From: Diplonema papillatum
Lineage: Eukaryota; Euglenozoa; Diplonemea; Diplonemida; Diplonemidae
Direction of reading: 5' to 3'
Assembly (NCBI GenBank): GCA_030068145.1
Contig: JAPJBO010000571.1
Location: forward strand, 85,055 to 149,054
Length of the DNA stretch: 64,000 bases
Shown: piece by piece, positions 19,369-29,070 of the stretch
Position numbering within the stretch: position 1 is the stretch's first letter
Layout: the number at the start of each line of letters is the position of its first letter
Notes under the pieces: generated by a model
What the model saw: only the letters and a program-made list of their open reading frames with translations
Database searches by the model: none
Told to the model about the DNA's origin: nothing
Position numbers and translations under genes: made by a program

Positions 19369-22300
19369 ATGACAACGACGGCGTCACAAGCACGACAGGT
19401 GATGATGGCATCGCACCTGCGTGCCGCGGGCAACAGTCCATACAATCTGTGTCCATCCCTTCCCAAGCTGTCGAAGGAGCAGCTGAACAAGAGTGTGGAG
19501 CGATTGCACAAGACAAAACAGCCGCCCAAAGACCCCCCACCCATCGTCGAGACGAAGCAAATTCCGGGCCCCCAGCTGCACAACAGCATCGAGCGGCTGC
19601 ACTCGCAGGCGCACCAGCGCGAAAAGGCGCGGAAGGCCGCCTTGGAAAAAAAACTCGGTATTGCCCTTTCCGCTCGTTTGCAGACGAAATACGGACTTAT
19701 AAACGGTCACGTTTCTTCGCGGGTAGGGGCTAGCCACGGCTACCGCGTCCCACTTCATGACCCCTCTCGCGCTCTGTGTCTGCTTCCAACTGTTAGCAGC
19801 GCGTTTCCTGATGCAACTCACGTTCTCACTCGAGCGGGTCGTGGACGCCATGCAGCCTTTAAAGACTGCAAGACTGCACTGTAAGGATGCTATCGGCTTC
19901 GACAAGGCATGATAGCCGTGCGTTTCTGACGACGGTTTCAGTTCTGTGCGGGCTGTCGGCACGTGATAGGTACACTCCCACAACGCCCGATATAACTTGG
20001 CGGGGTGATGCTTGGCATCGCCCGATAGAACTTGGTGGGGTGATTCTTGGCATCGCCTGATAGAACGTGGGGTGATGCTTGGCATCGCCCGATAAAACTT
20101 GGTGGGGTGATGCTTGGCATCGTCCGATATAACTTGGTGGGGTGATTCTTGGCATCGCCTGATAGAACGTGGGGTGATGCTTGGCATCGCCCGATATAAC
20201 TTGGTGGGGTGATGCTTGGCATCGTCCGATATAACTTGGTGGGGTGATGCTTGGCATCGTCCGATATAACTTGGTGGGGTGATGCTTGGCATCGCCCGAT
20301 ATAACTTGGTGGGGTGATGCTTGGCATCGCCCGATATAACTTGGTGGGGTGATGCTTGGCATCGCCCGATAAAACTTGGTGGGGTGATGCTTGGCATCGT
20401 CCGATATAACTTGGTGGGGTGATTCTTGGCATCGCCTGATAGAACGTGGGGTGATGCTTGGCATCGCCCGATATAACTTGGTGGGGTGATGCTTGGCATC
20501 GCCCGATATAACTTGGTGGGGTGATGCTTGGCATCGTCCGATATAACTTGGTGGGGTGATTCTTGGCATCGCCTGATAGAACGTGGGGTGATGCTTGGCA
20601 TCGCCCGATATAACTTGGTGGGGTGATGCTTGGCATCGTCCGATATAACTTGGTGGGGTGATGCTTGGCATCGCCCGATAGAACTTGGTGGGGTGATTCT
20701 TGGCATCGCCTGATAGAACGTGGGGTGATGCTTGGCATCGCCCGATATAACTTGGTGGGGTGATGCTTGGCATCGTCCGATATAACTTGGTGGGGTGATG
20801 CTTGGCATCGCCCGATATAACTTGGTGGGGTGATGCTTGGCATCGTCCGATATAACTTGGTGGGGTGATTCTTGGCATCGCCTGATAGAACGTGGGGTGA
20901 TGCTTGGCATCGCCCGATATAACTTGGTGGGGTGATGCTTGGCATCGTCCGATATAACTTGGTGGGGTGATGCTTGGCATCGCCCGATATAACTTGGTGG
21001 GGTGATTCTTGGCATCGCCCGATATAACTTGGTGGGGTGATGCTTGGCATCGCCCGATATAACTTGGTGGGGTGATGCTTGGCATCGTCCGATATAACTT
21101 GGTGGGGTGATTCTTGGCATCGCCCGATATAACTTGGTGGGGTGATGCTTGGCATCGCCCGATATAACTTGGTGGGGTGATGCTTGGCATCGTCCGATAT
21201 AACTTGGTGGGGTGATTCTTGGCATCGCCTGATAGAACGTGGGGTGATGCTTGGCATCGCCCGATATAACTTGGTGGGGTGATGCTTGGCATCGTCCGAT
21301 ATAACTTGGTGGGGTGATTCTTGGCATCGCCTGATAGAACGTGGGGTGATGCTTGGCATCGCCCGATATAACTTGGTGGGGTGATGCTTGGCATCGTCCG
21401 ATATAACTTGGTGGGGTGATTCTTGGCATCGCCTGATAGAACGTGGGGTGATGCTTGGCATCGCCCGATATAACTTGGTGGGGTGATGCTTGGCATCGTC
21501 CGATATAACTTGGTGGGGTGATTCTTGGCATCGCCTGATAGAACGTGGGGTGATGCTTGGCATCGCCCGATATAACTTGGTGGGGTGATGCTTGGCATCG
21601 CCCGATATAACTTGGTGGGGTGATGCTTGGCATCGCCCGATATAACTTGGTGGGGTGATGCTTGGCATCGTCCGATATAACTTGGTGGGGTGATGCTTGG
21701 CATCGTCCGATATAACTTGGTGGGGTGATTCTTGGCATCGCCCGATATAACTTGGTGGGGTGATGCTTGGCATCGTCCGATATGACTTGGTGTAACTTGG
21801 TGGGGTGATGCTTGGCATCGCCATCAAATTAATGGACGGTCTGATTGCGCAGATTTAGCGTGCATCTTCGATTTCGGTACTGCCTCCGTGATCGTCGCCC
21901 CCTAGGCGTCTCCACCTTTTACTTGGTCGAAGAGCACTAGACTGCAATTCCCCCACCCTTTTCTTGCCATCGGGCTCCTTCCAAACCCCCAACGACCACT
22001 CTCCCCCCTGTGTTCCCTCTGGAAACCTCGGTTCACGTTGAACACTCATAAAACAGTGGACGAAGCGGCACTCGCGAAGACGCTGCCCCCCGAGGAGTTG
22101 GAGGAAAGTCTGCGGAAGGTGTTTACGCAGGCGATCAAGTCGAAGCAGGCTAACCGTGCGGCTTTAAAGGCGAAGTATTGCATCGACCAACCAAAGCGGA
22201 AGCTGGAGAAGGAGCAGCAGAAAGAAGCCAATGAGCGGCTTTACAACAAGCAGATGGAGCAGCGCAAGGAGCGCGCCATCAAGCTTGAAGAAAAGTACAT

Positions 22301-22382
22301 CGTCGGTACGCTCAAGCCGCCAGCGAAGAGGACCAACAGAGACTGGGAAGCCACCATCGGACGCCTCACCACCCCGAAGTAG
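19369..22382 (+). CDS. Charged coiled-coil protein with RL(H/Y) modules; proposed two exons split by a minisatellite
   Basis: Proposed exons 19369-19657 and 22057-22382, giving about 204 residues. The first reads LSKEQLNKSVERLHKTK and LHNSIERLHSQ, then KARKAALEKKL; the second LPPEELEESLRKVF, NRAALKAKY, NERLYNKQ and IKLEEKY, ending RLTTPK. The two parts share the same module (S/E-x-x-R-L-H/Y ... A-L-x-x-K-Y), suggesting one protein. A GT at 19658 and an AG at 22055-22056 have matching phase 1, and the second part has no ATG near its start. Similar repeated-module small proteins occur in kinetoplastids, often flagellar; that comparison is from memory. The alternative is two unrelated fragments. 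The join is inference; the two coding pieces are well supported by composition. Confidence 0.6.
19984..21822. repeat. 35-bp minisatellite, about 53 units
   Basis: Units of the form cgatataacttggtggggtg atgcttggcatcgcc (35 bp), interspersed with 32-bp variants (tgatagaacgtggggtg...). Single-base variants (cgcc/cgtc, gatgc/gattc) recur in a higher-order pattern. It lies in the proposed intron of the coiled-coil gene. Confidence 0.97.
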
Positions 22383-22761
22383 CTCAGAACCTGCATGCGA
22401 GTTCAGTGTCCGGCAAAAAAGACACGCTAGCTCTCCTTTCAGCATTGTTTCAAAGTGTGGCACTACACGCGTTCTCTGCAGCGTTGTTTCAGTACCACGT
22501 CGTTGGTGTAGTCCTGCAACTGCATGCGTTCTTTTCGATGTTGTTTGATGGCGTTGTGAAACTGCACGCGAACAGCTCATCGGCAGGAGACTCAGGATTC
22601 AGGAACCAAAGTGACGAACTGTCAAACAGGTTTCAAGCCCTGGCAGTGTCCGAAGATGCTTTTTAGTCGACGCGCCACACATCGCACATAGGCCGTAACG
22701 AACGAACGTGCCTACACGACAAAACACATCAGGTCAAAGTCCTGAGTGAGAAAACAACGTA
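22383..22761. other. 3' flank of the coiled-coil gene
   Basis: No gene seen. Contains a partly repeated tgcatgcgttctnt/cgttgtttcagt segment (22440-22560). It ends at the TA that borders element B. Confidence 0.5.
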
Positions 22762-24855
22762 CACCACGTACTTGTTATGCGTATGACAAGTACGTTGTAC
22801 TTGTCATATGACAAGTACGTTGTACTTGTCATATGACAAGTACAATGACAAGTACAATCCATGACAAGTAGGTACTTGTCATATGACAGGTACATGTACT
22901 TGTCATATGAGACGATGCCAAACCCCCCCCCCCTTTGCACTAATAAAATATTTTTTGACGTCACTCCATACTGGCCCCGAACCCCCATCTGTGTGGCCCA
23001 AAACGGGTCCCAAACGGTTTTTGACGGGCTGAGTCGAGGTAAAGGGGTCTCTGAAGGCCCACGAATGGGCCCAGGTGGGCCCAGGTGGGCCCCGGAGCGG
23101 GCTCTCAGTGCGAGGGGGTGTGCCCCCAAAATGGGGTCATTTTCAAAGCCTCGCCACTACTCAAGCTAGTCAAACACCTTCTGGCCTCCAGCGGGAAACC
23201 CAGACTACACAACGACAAGATCGGCTGTGTTCCGCTGTAGACAGCCACCAGCGGGTCCTCTTGAAGCCGAAGAGTGTTCTCAGGGGTCACAGATAGCCCT
23301 ACTTGGCCACCCCGCCTGCAGCGCCTGCAGTGGGCAGGCACACATTGTAAATAGAGTGGGTGCAGCAGGTGCACCCTGCCTTTACCAGCAGTACTAATTA
23401 AGAATACAGGTTGACCCAGGAAAACGGAAACTAAGAGAGGGGAAAATGCCAAAGATCACGGGTCTGGAGTTCGTGGAGTCATCGGTGCGAGCAATGCAGA
23501 AGTTATCGCCGTTTCATGAGGAAACAAGACGTGGTCAGTCCATGCAGAGACGACTCGTAGCCAGCAGGACCTTTTGTGAAAAGGTCTCTGGTGACGACCT
23601 GATCGGTTTCTTTCTCGCCCTAATGACAGAGGAGGAGAAGGTTGACATCTGGAAGCGCCTTCGCAGCACTTCGGAGCCATCAGCAGGAAACTGGAGATGG
23701 TGTCCAAGTCCACAGACATTCTGAACCTCGGGCAAGTTAAAAAAGCCATCGAACAGATCCGAAACACAACGGCGCCCAAGCTTTGCCTTCGCAGCCAGGT
23801 TGCTGAATTTGAGGTGCTCGACATACCGAACCTCATGATGATTTCTTCTTTCGAGCGAGACCCCCTGACAGGTGCCTTATCGGTACACGAGCACTCTGGC
23901 GACAATGGCTTTCTGCTCAAAAAGCGAGTCCACGTCATAAAGTTCAAGTTTGTTGCCAAGGTTTCGGACAAACTGCCACTGGGCGAGTCAGATACTGACT
24001 GCTCAAGGTGTTCAGACGACATTGGCTCAAGTGCTTCCAGTGATGAACAGGAGACCGTGGCCGAGAAGATGCAGAAAAAGAGGACAAAGAAGAAAGAGAT
24101 GTTTGCCAAGATGGCAGACCAGGAAATAAAAAACAGGGCCCGGGGAAAACATCCACCCAAGGAGAAGCCATCAGCAAAAGCCCAGGCCAAACCGCGTCCA
24201 AAGACATCCAAGTCCAGTGAACGGAGTTCAGATGCAGCCCCTCCAAGCAAGCGTCAGAAAAAGTGAAGTCGCCATCTCCACCTCTTGGTTCTTTTGCATT
24301 TTTCCACCTTATATTCTGCGTTTTCCTGGTAAGCACTGTGTTCTCAAAAGCGGGTGAAGCCGGATTCTAGGCAGGGCGCACTTGCACACCGCACATTCTA
24401 AGCGTGTGCCTGCCCACTGCTGGCGCTGCGCACATGGGGCTAACTGTGACCCCCGAGAGCATTCTTCGGCTTCAAGAGGACCCGCTGGTGGCTATCTACG
24501 GCGGAACACAGCCGATCTTGTCGTTTTGAAGTCTGGGTTTCCCGCTGGAGGCCAGAAAGTGTTTGACTAGCTTGAGTAGTGGCGAGGCCCGAAAATGACC
24601 CCATTTTGGGGACTCTCCCCCTCGCGCTCCAGGGGCCTACCTGGGCCCACCTGGGCCTATTCGTGGGCCTTCAGAGACCCCTTTACCTCGACTCAGCCCG
24701 CCAAAAACCGTTTGGGAACCGTTTTGGGCCACACAGGTGGGGGTTCGGGGCCAGTATGGGGTGACATCAAAAAAAGTTTTATTAGTGCAAAGGGGGGGGG
24801 GGGGTTTTGGCATCGTACCATATGTACTTGTCATACGTATGACAAGTACGTGGTG
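22762..24855. mobile_element. Element B: DNA element with ~500-bp inverted repeats and ACTTGTCATATGACAAGT arrays
   Basis: Starts CACCACGTACTTG (22762, preceded by TA) and ends CAAGTACGTGGTG (24855). Just inside the left end is an array of the palindrome acttgtcatatgacaagt (22770-22910); the right end keeps one short copy. The inverted repeats continue for several hundred bases (to about 23350 on the left, from about 24380 on the right), including cctcgccacta and gggcccacctgggcc stretches. The right end abuts element C with no TA between. It carries one unrecognised gene. Confidence 0.8.
23446..24266 (+). pseudogene. Element B gene, unrecognised basic protein (one frameshift)
   Basis: Two overlapping frames make one plausible protein: MPKITGLEFVESSVRAM... 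from 23446, then a shift near 23655-23670 into a frame containing ISRKLEMVSKSTDILNLG and running to TGA at 24266. The N-terminal half looks helical and globular (GDDLIGFFLALMTEEEKV, KVDIWKRL); the middle has VHVIKFKFVAKVSD; the tail is very basic (KKRTKKKEMF, PPKEKPSAKAQAKPRPK, SKRQKK), suggesting nuclear or nucleic-acid binding. I see no DDE or other catalytic motif. It sits alone between the inverted repeats, so it is the candidate element-encoded protein. The shift could instead be a small intron. Confidence 0.55.
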
Positions 24856-25924
24856 CACGGTGGACCGGTCAAGGGCTGGTGCGGTGAATGACCGCACCAC
24901 GCTGACCGCAACAATGTTGACCGGTACCTTGCGGTCATTGACCGGTAGGGTACTGGTCATTGACCGCACCCATGCGGTCATTGACCGCACCCATGCGGTC
25001 ATTGACCGCAACGTTGCGGTCAATAACCGGTACTTATGAAAGTTTGCAAGGTAAAATAGGCAGCAAAGTGTACCCACGCAAGGCCTAATTCTCGAAGTAC
25101 GCACTTACAACTATACGTACCCCCCCCCGTGTAAGTGGCTCACCGTTTTTACCCGTGAAAGCGTCTCAAACCGACCTCGCAGAGGAGTGAGACACTTTCA
25201 CGGGCAGCTGACAGTTTTTTGATTGGCAACGAGCCTGGTGGTGTAGCTCTCTCAAACGATGCGACGGTGAGCCCGTGCGAAGAAAGACACGGGACGCCAC
25301 GCACCTTTCCATCGTAACAGACGATGTAAAACCCAAGGTTGACTGTCGACCTTTGCAAACTCTTCGATGCAACGAGTGCCTCCAGTCTCGCAAACAGTTG
25401 TGTACCGGCGTACACAAAAATTAGTGTGGCGTCCACTACTATGAGAACAGATGATTTCAACAGGAAGGCAGCCTTTGCAAATAGCACAATATCTCTTCAA
25501 CGAGAGAAAGTGCGAACAAAGGCTGCGAGCGCACAAACAAAGGCAAGTTGTCGACAAAGATTCTACTTGTCGACAGCGGAGTCGCAAACTTTGCCGTCGT
25601 CAGCTCGGCAAAGAAGATGTGCTGCGGGACATCTCTACGGGGCCCACATCGCCATGGAGTTTCTTCTGCTCTTCGTATTGTCTGACGAGAACTGCCCAGA
25701 AGAAAGGGAAAAGTAAGAACACGTCTTTGTAACATTTGTGATATCACTAGCGCAAGGGAATGTTGAGTGACTGCCTTAACCCGGGAAACGAGCTTGGGCG
25801 AGGTCACCTTCCATCCACCACAACGCCAGTGAGAAACTGCCTCACCGTAAGTACAATCGAATCGAGCTTCAGCACCAATCATGGTCAGCGGATTGAGGGA
25901 ACCGATTACTGACTCGGTTTCCAC

Positions 25925-26185
25925 ATGAGGGGAAAACGTTGCTCGCCACGTATCGTCAAAGCGACAAAGAGCACACCCGGAATGCTACCTGAAGCAGCAG
26001 AAGACAACCAACATCAGAGACTCGCAACATCAACATTAAAGCCAGCGGCGAGGGTCAAGAAGACGGCACTGACGCGAGCGAAGAAGCGGACGAACTCTGC
26101 GTCGGAGCCGACAACAAAACGGCGTAGAAGAGCGCCCATCGAAGCGCGGCCATCGCCCAAGGGGGCTAAAGAGGCGAAAACATGA
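25925..26185 (+). pseudogene. Inverted duplicate of the Cys/His-finger gene's basic tail
   Basis: An 86-residue frame, Lys/Arg-rich (TKRRRRAPIEARPSPKG). Bases 25984-26068 are clearly homologous to the minus-strand segment at about 26965-27045: both encode LPEAAE ... ATST...AA(R/K)V(K/G)KTAL. It is therefore an inverted copy of part of the neighbouring gene. It overlaps degenerate minus-strand sequence that may be RT or RNase H remains. No independent function can be claimed. Confidence 0.5.
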
Positions 26186-26471
26186 CACATCACGTGCGAA
26201 CCGGCGATGCAGATTATCGCTACAGATTCTTGCATGCTATCCCAAATCTCTTTTCGACTTTCGTGGTGCATCAACTCCCTGAGTGCAACTGTGAGAGCCC
26301 ACCAGTCCCTGCGTGCCGGCATCGGACCACGCCTCCACGAGGGTGCAGCTTCGAGTCGAAGCCGACCCACCGGTTGTCCGATAGACGCCGGCTCACCCCC
26401 GCAGGAACGAAACGATATCGTCGCTCACGCGGACTAGCGACTCGGGTCACCATCCGCAAGCACTGGGCTCA

Positions 26472-26916
26472 CCCTGCAGTGCAGTGTGCCCCATACCATC
26501 CACGCTCAAATTGCGGTCTCGACGACTTCCAGACGCCGCGCAGAGTCATTTGCGTCAAATCGACCGAGCAAAAGAGGAGGTGCGGCTTCTGCACCCACCC
26601 TTGCTTCAGCCGGTACCTCTTCGCTGCGAAGTCGAACTCGACTCCCAGGACAACCGGCGTCGAGCTGGGCTCGAGGACAGACTTCTCGTCCTTGCTCGAG
26701 GACAGACTACTCGTCCTTGACCATCATGCGCACCATACGGGCATGCTGCAGGACCCGGTTGCGCACAGCGCGAAGCGCGCCCGGACAGGCAACGACGAGG
26801 GCCCAGTCGTCGTACCAGACTATCCTGTCGTCCCCGGCAACCTCCGTGATAACAAAATCAGAGTCCTGCGCAATCATAGAAAACGACCTGCCCAGGCGCC
26901 ACCAATACAGAGCCAC
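26472..26916 (-). pseudogene. Decayed RT, palm-thumb part (YDDW motif)
   Basis: Minus strand. The first piece has DDRIVWYDDWALVVACPG, an RT motif C-like block, followed by ALRAVRNRVLQHARMVRMMVKDE and a stop at about 26707. After a 25-bp tandem duplication (ctcgaggacagactt/actcgtccttg, 26672-26721) the frame resumes with VLGVEFDFAAKRYRLKQGWVQK and DLTQMTLRGVW, matching the LG-x-x-FD block after the catalytic site in DIRS/LTR-type RTs, and ends at TGA (26469-26471). Twenty-five is not a multiple of three, so the duplication explains the frameshift. The clade is uncertain. Confidence 0.65.
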
Positions 26917-27317
26917 GCCCCCGTCGGGTCTCCTGGTCCGAAGCCCGAAGAAAGCGCCGTCTTCCCGACCTTCGCTGCTGAAGTCGATGTCGATGTTGCG
27001 GGTCCTCGCTCGCCTTCCGCTGCTTCCGGCAGAACGAGCACCACGCTCTCACGCTTCGCCTGTCTCGGCGCTGACGCGGGGCCCTCCGGCTCCGCTTTCC
27101 TCTTCTTCGTCGTTGATTCTTCTCCTCTCGCCACGGCCGCCCGGTGGTGCCCTTTCCTGCAGCAGTGCCCGCGTCTCCTACTCCTCAGGTCGGCGTGTTT
27201 CTTGCAGCTGTCGCACGTCGGCATCTCATGGTCGAGACATCGGTGGTGATGGTTGCGACAGCATTCCGTTGTCGTCTTACATGTGGTGCACTGCGTCATC
27301 CGGTGCTCGGCACACAT
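26917..27317 (-). CDS. Tandem Cys/His-finger protein in element C
   Basis: From ATG at 27317: MCAEHRMTQCTTC, then CC-x2-HHH, then RCLDHEMPTCDSC and CCRKGHH. Both modules fit C-x2-H-x4-C-x2-C-x(5-13)-CC-x(2-4)-HH, the pattern also found twice at the C-terminus of the J2 ORF2. A basic nuclear-signal-like stretch (TTKKRKAEPEG) and a low-complexity linker follow. The open frame continues to 26874; downstream, in another frame, lies the RT motif-C block. It may be an independent gag-like protein, a region fused to the RT, or an insertion. ATG TGT lies inside the end of the preceding frame (overlap near 27296-27317). Confidence 0.55.
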
Positions 27318-27950
27318 TTCCGCTCACCCCACTTTTCGTGTCGGGAAATCCCTTCCGGTACGAGCCACGGGTCTCCTCCGACAACGGCCGACTTCTTGCC
27401 CTTCTTCTTCTCCGTGGTGTCGTCGAAGGCCGTCCATCTCGCTGCACGCTCCGCCCTCTCTCTTCTGTACGTCGGGAAAAGGTCCATCCCCCACGCCTCG
27501 CCTTCAGCTGCGTCTCAGAGACCCCCATCGTCTCCTCGCCGCCGCGGAAAATTGGCCTCATCTCGTAGCCTGTTGGGCTCCCCGGCGTCGGCCGTCCTAC
27601 TGGGAATTGGAAGAAATAGGACTTCAGGTCCCGAGCAGTTGTTGGTACTCGTGGCCCGGGAAAAGCAGGAGGTTCGGGCCCGAGATCCCATCGAGGTGCC
27701 GCAGCACGATGCGGACAGAGGAGCGGCAACGAGTCCGCACCGCCCCTTGCCACATCAAAGCCTGGGCGGCGGCCGTCGGCCAAGCTCCCCAGGCAGTGAT
27801 CTGGTCTGCCAGGTTCTTCGGCGGCGACGGCACCGAGTCCAGAAAAATCTGAAAACTCGTTAACACCGTCCGGGTGGCAGCTGAGTGATGGCCGCCGCAC
27901 CCAAGCTGCGCCATGTACTGCGCCATCTGCAGGGGGTCGTCGGTGTTCAC
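27296..27950 (-). pseudogene. Decayed RT, fingers and motif A (DLKSYFFQFPV)
   Basis: Minus strand in at least three frames. The block at 27950-27624 (DPLQMAQYMAQLG, KNLADQITAWGAWP, VRIVLRHLDGIS, LLFPGHEYQQLLGT) is followed, one frame over, by VPTTARDLKSYFFQFPV at 27596-27648, which fits RT motif A of DIRS/LTR-type elements. A basic segment near 27487-27296 (MDLFPTYRRERAERAARW, TEKKKGKKSAVVGGDPW) then leads into the finger gene. Motif B is not found; roughly 280 residues, including the Cys/His fingers, separate motif A from the YDDW block, so the original gene organisation is unclear. Confidence 0.5.
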
Positions 27951-29070
27951 CCCTGAGACCGATAAAGCTGTCCCCTTTGGCTCTGATCTTCACCCGTCGA
28001 TGAAGATTCGGAGGGAGCTCTGGGATGCCTTTATCCTCTTCTGCCGCTCTCCCACAGACGAGTCGAGGAGTCGCCTCGCTCGCGGCTGAGAACGGATCTA
28101 CCTGGAAAACAGTAGAAAGTGTGTTCTATGCCCGTCCCTGTCGGGCTCCTGGAGCGCTCCGGGGCTGAGCCCCGGGCACCGACCAGCCCCGGGGCTCCCT
28201 GCTCCGAGAGCCACGGACACAGGCCCAAGTGTCGAGGCATGGGCGTCGGGCCCTACGGTGGCGGTGGTCGCCTGTTGCTGATGGGCGACAATGGGCCTAT
28301 GGGGTGCCCCTAAACATCATGGCGTCCGTGCTGGCGGAGAACAAAGCGGCGGCGTGTGTCCTCGACGACCCGCTCAATGAAAGAGCGTGAGTAGGATGAT
28401 GGCTGTCCTCAGGAGGAGTCGCCGGACCCACGGCGGGCGAAGCCGCCGGGCGTGAAGGAGTTCAGGACGATCTTCGATGCCGTCCATGACCACGGCGCTG
28501 CTCCCCAGATTCTGGGCGAGTTTCTGGCGCTGCTTAGAACCTCGAGTATGCGGGCGTCCAGGGCGCACAAGGTTCTTGACGTATGAGGCCATAAATTTGA
28601 TGCCTCCGCTCGCGCCCTGACTGCTTGGCACAGATCGGAGCGCGAGCGGCCAGGCGAGTCCTGGTCAAGACCGCGGCACTCCAACGTCTACAACTTCGAA
28701 GCCATCTAAACTTTACACAGGTGCAGGTGTGACACCCGCAAAATGGACTGCACAGTTCACCCGGTGCCGGAGCACACCGTGTGATTGTGACCTCAGAAAT
28801 CCCACCAAAAAGCCCTGTATGTGACACCCAACATACCTTTTCTCCAACCAGCGTTTCTGACCCCCGAAACGCAGAAGCACGTTTACCAGAAAAGAGAGAG
28901 ACCGAGACCGGGTGATTTTCAACCCAAAAAGGCAGGAATCCTTGTGGCTTACCACAGGATACGTTCAATGACCGCAAGGTATGCGGTCAATGACCGCATA
29001 ACTTTCTCAGATGACCGGTCAAAAACTGACCGGTCAAACATGCGGTCATGACCATGACCGGTCCACCGTG

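Larger units (their letters stand above)
24856..29070. mobile_element. Element C: TGACCG-array element carrying a decayed RT and a Cys/His-finger gene
   Basis: Starts CACGGTGGACCGGTC (24856) and ends GACCGGTCCACCGTG (29070), then TA. Subterminal arrays of tgcggtcattgaccg and related palindromes occur at 24885-25035 and 28965-29055. The left end touches element B directly; the right flank is the middle of element E1. The interior holds RT fragments and a Cys/His-finger frame on the minus strand and an inverted duplicate on the plus strand. Segments 25050-25900 and 28030-28950 show no convincing gene. Inverted ends with an RT are a feature of DIRS-like elements, but no tyrosine recombinase is visible, so the RT may be an insertion in a DNA element. 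Confidence 0.65.

Noticed and set aside
19859-21827. Minus-strand open frames of 600-780 codons (PRITPPSYIGRCQ repeats)
   Set aside because: They are the 35-bp minisatellite read in three frames; absence of stops is a property of the unit. No start context or homology.
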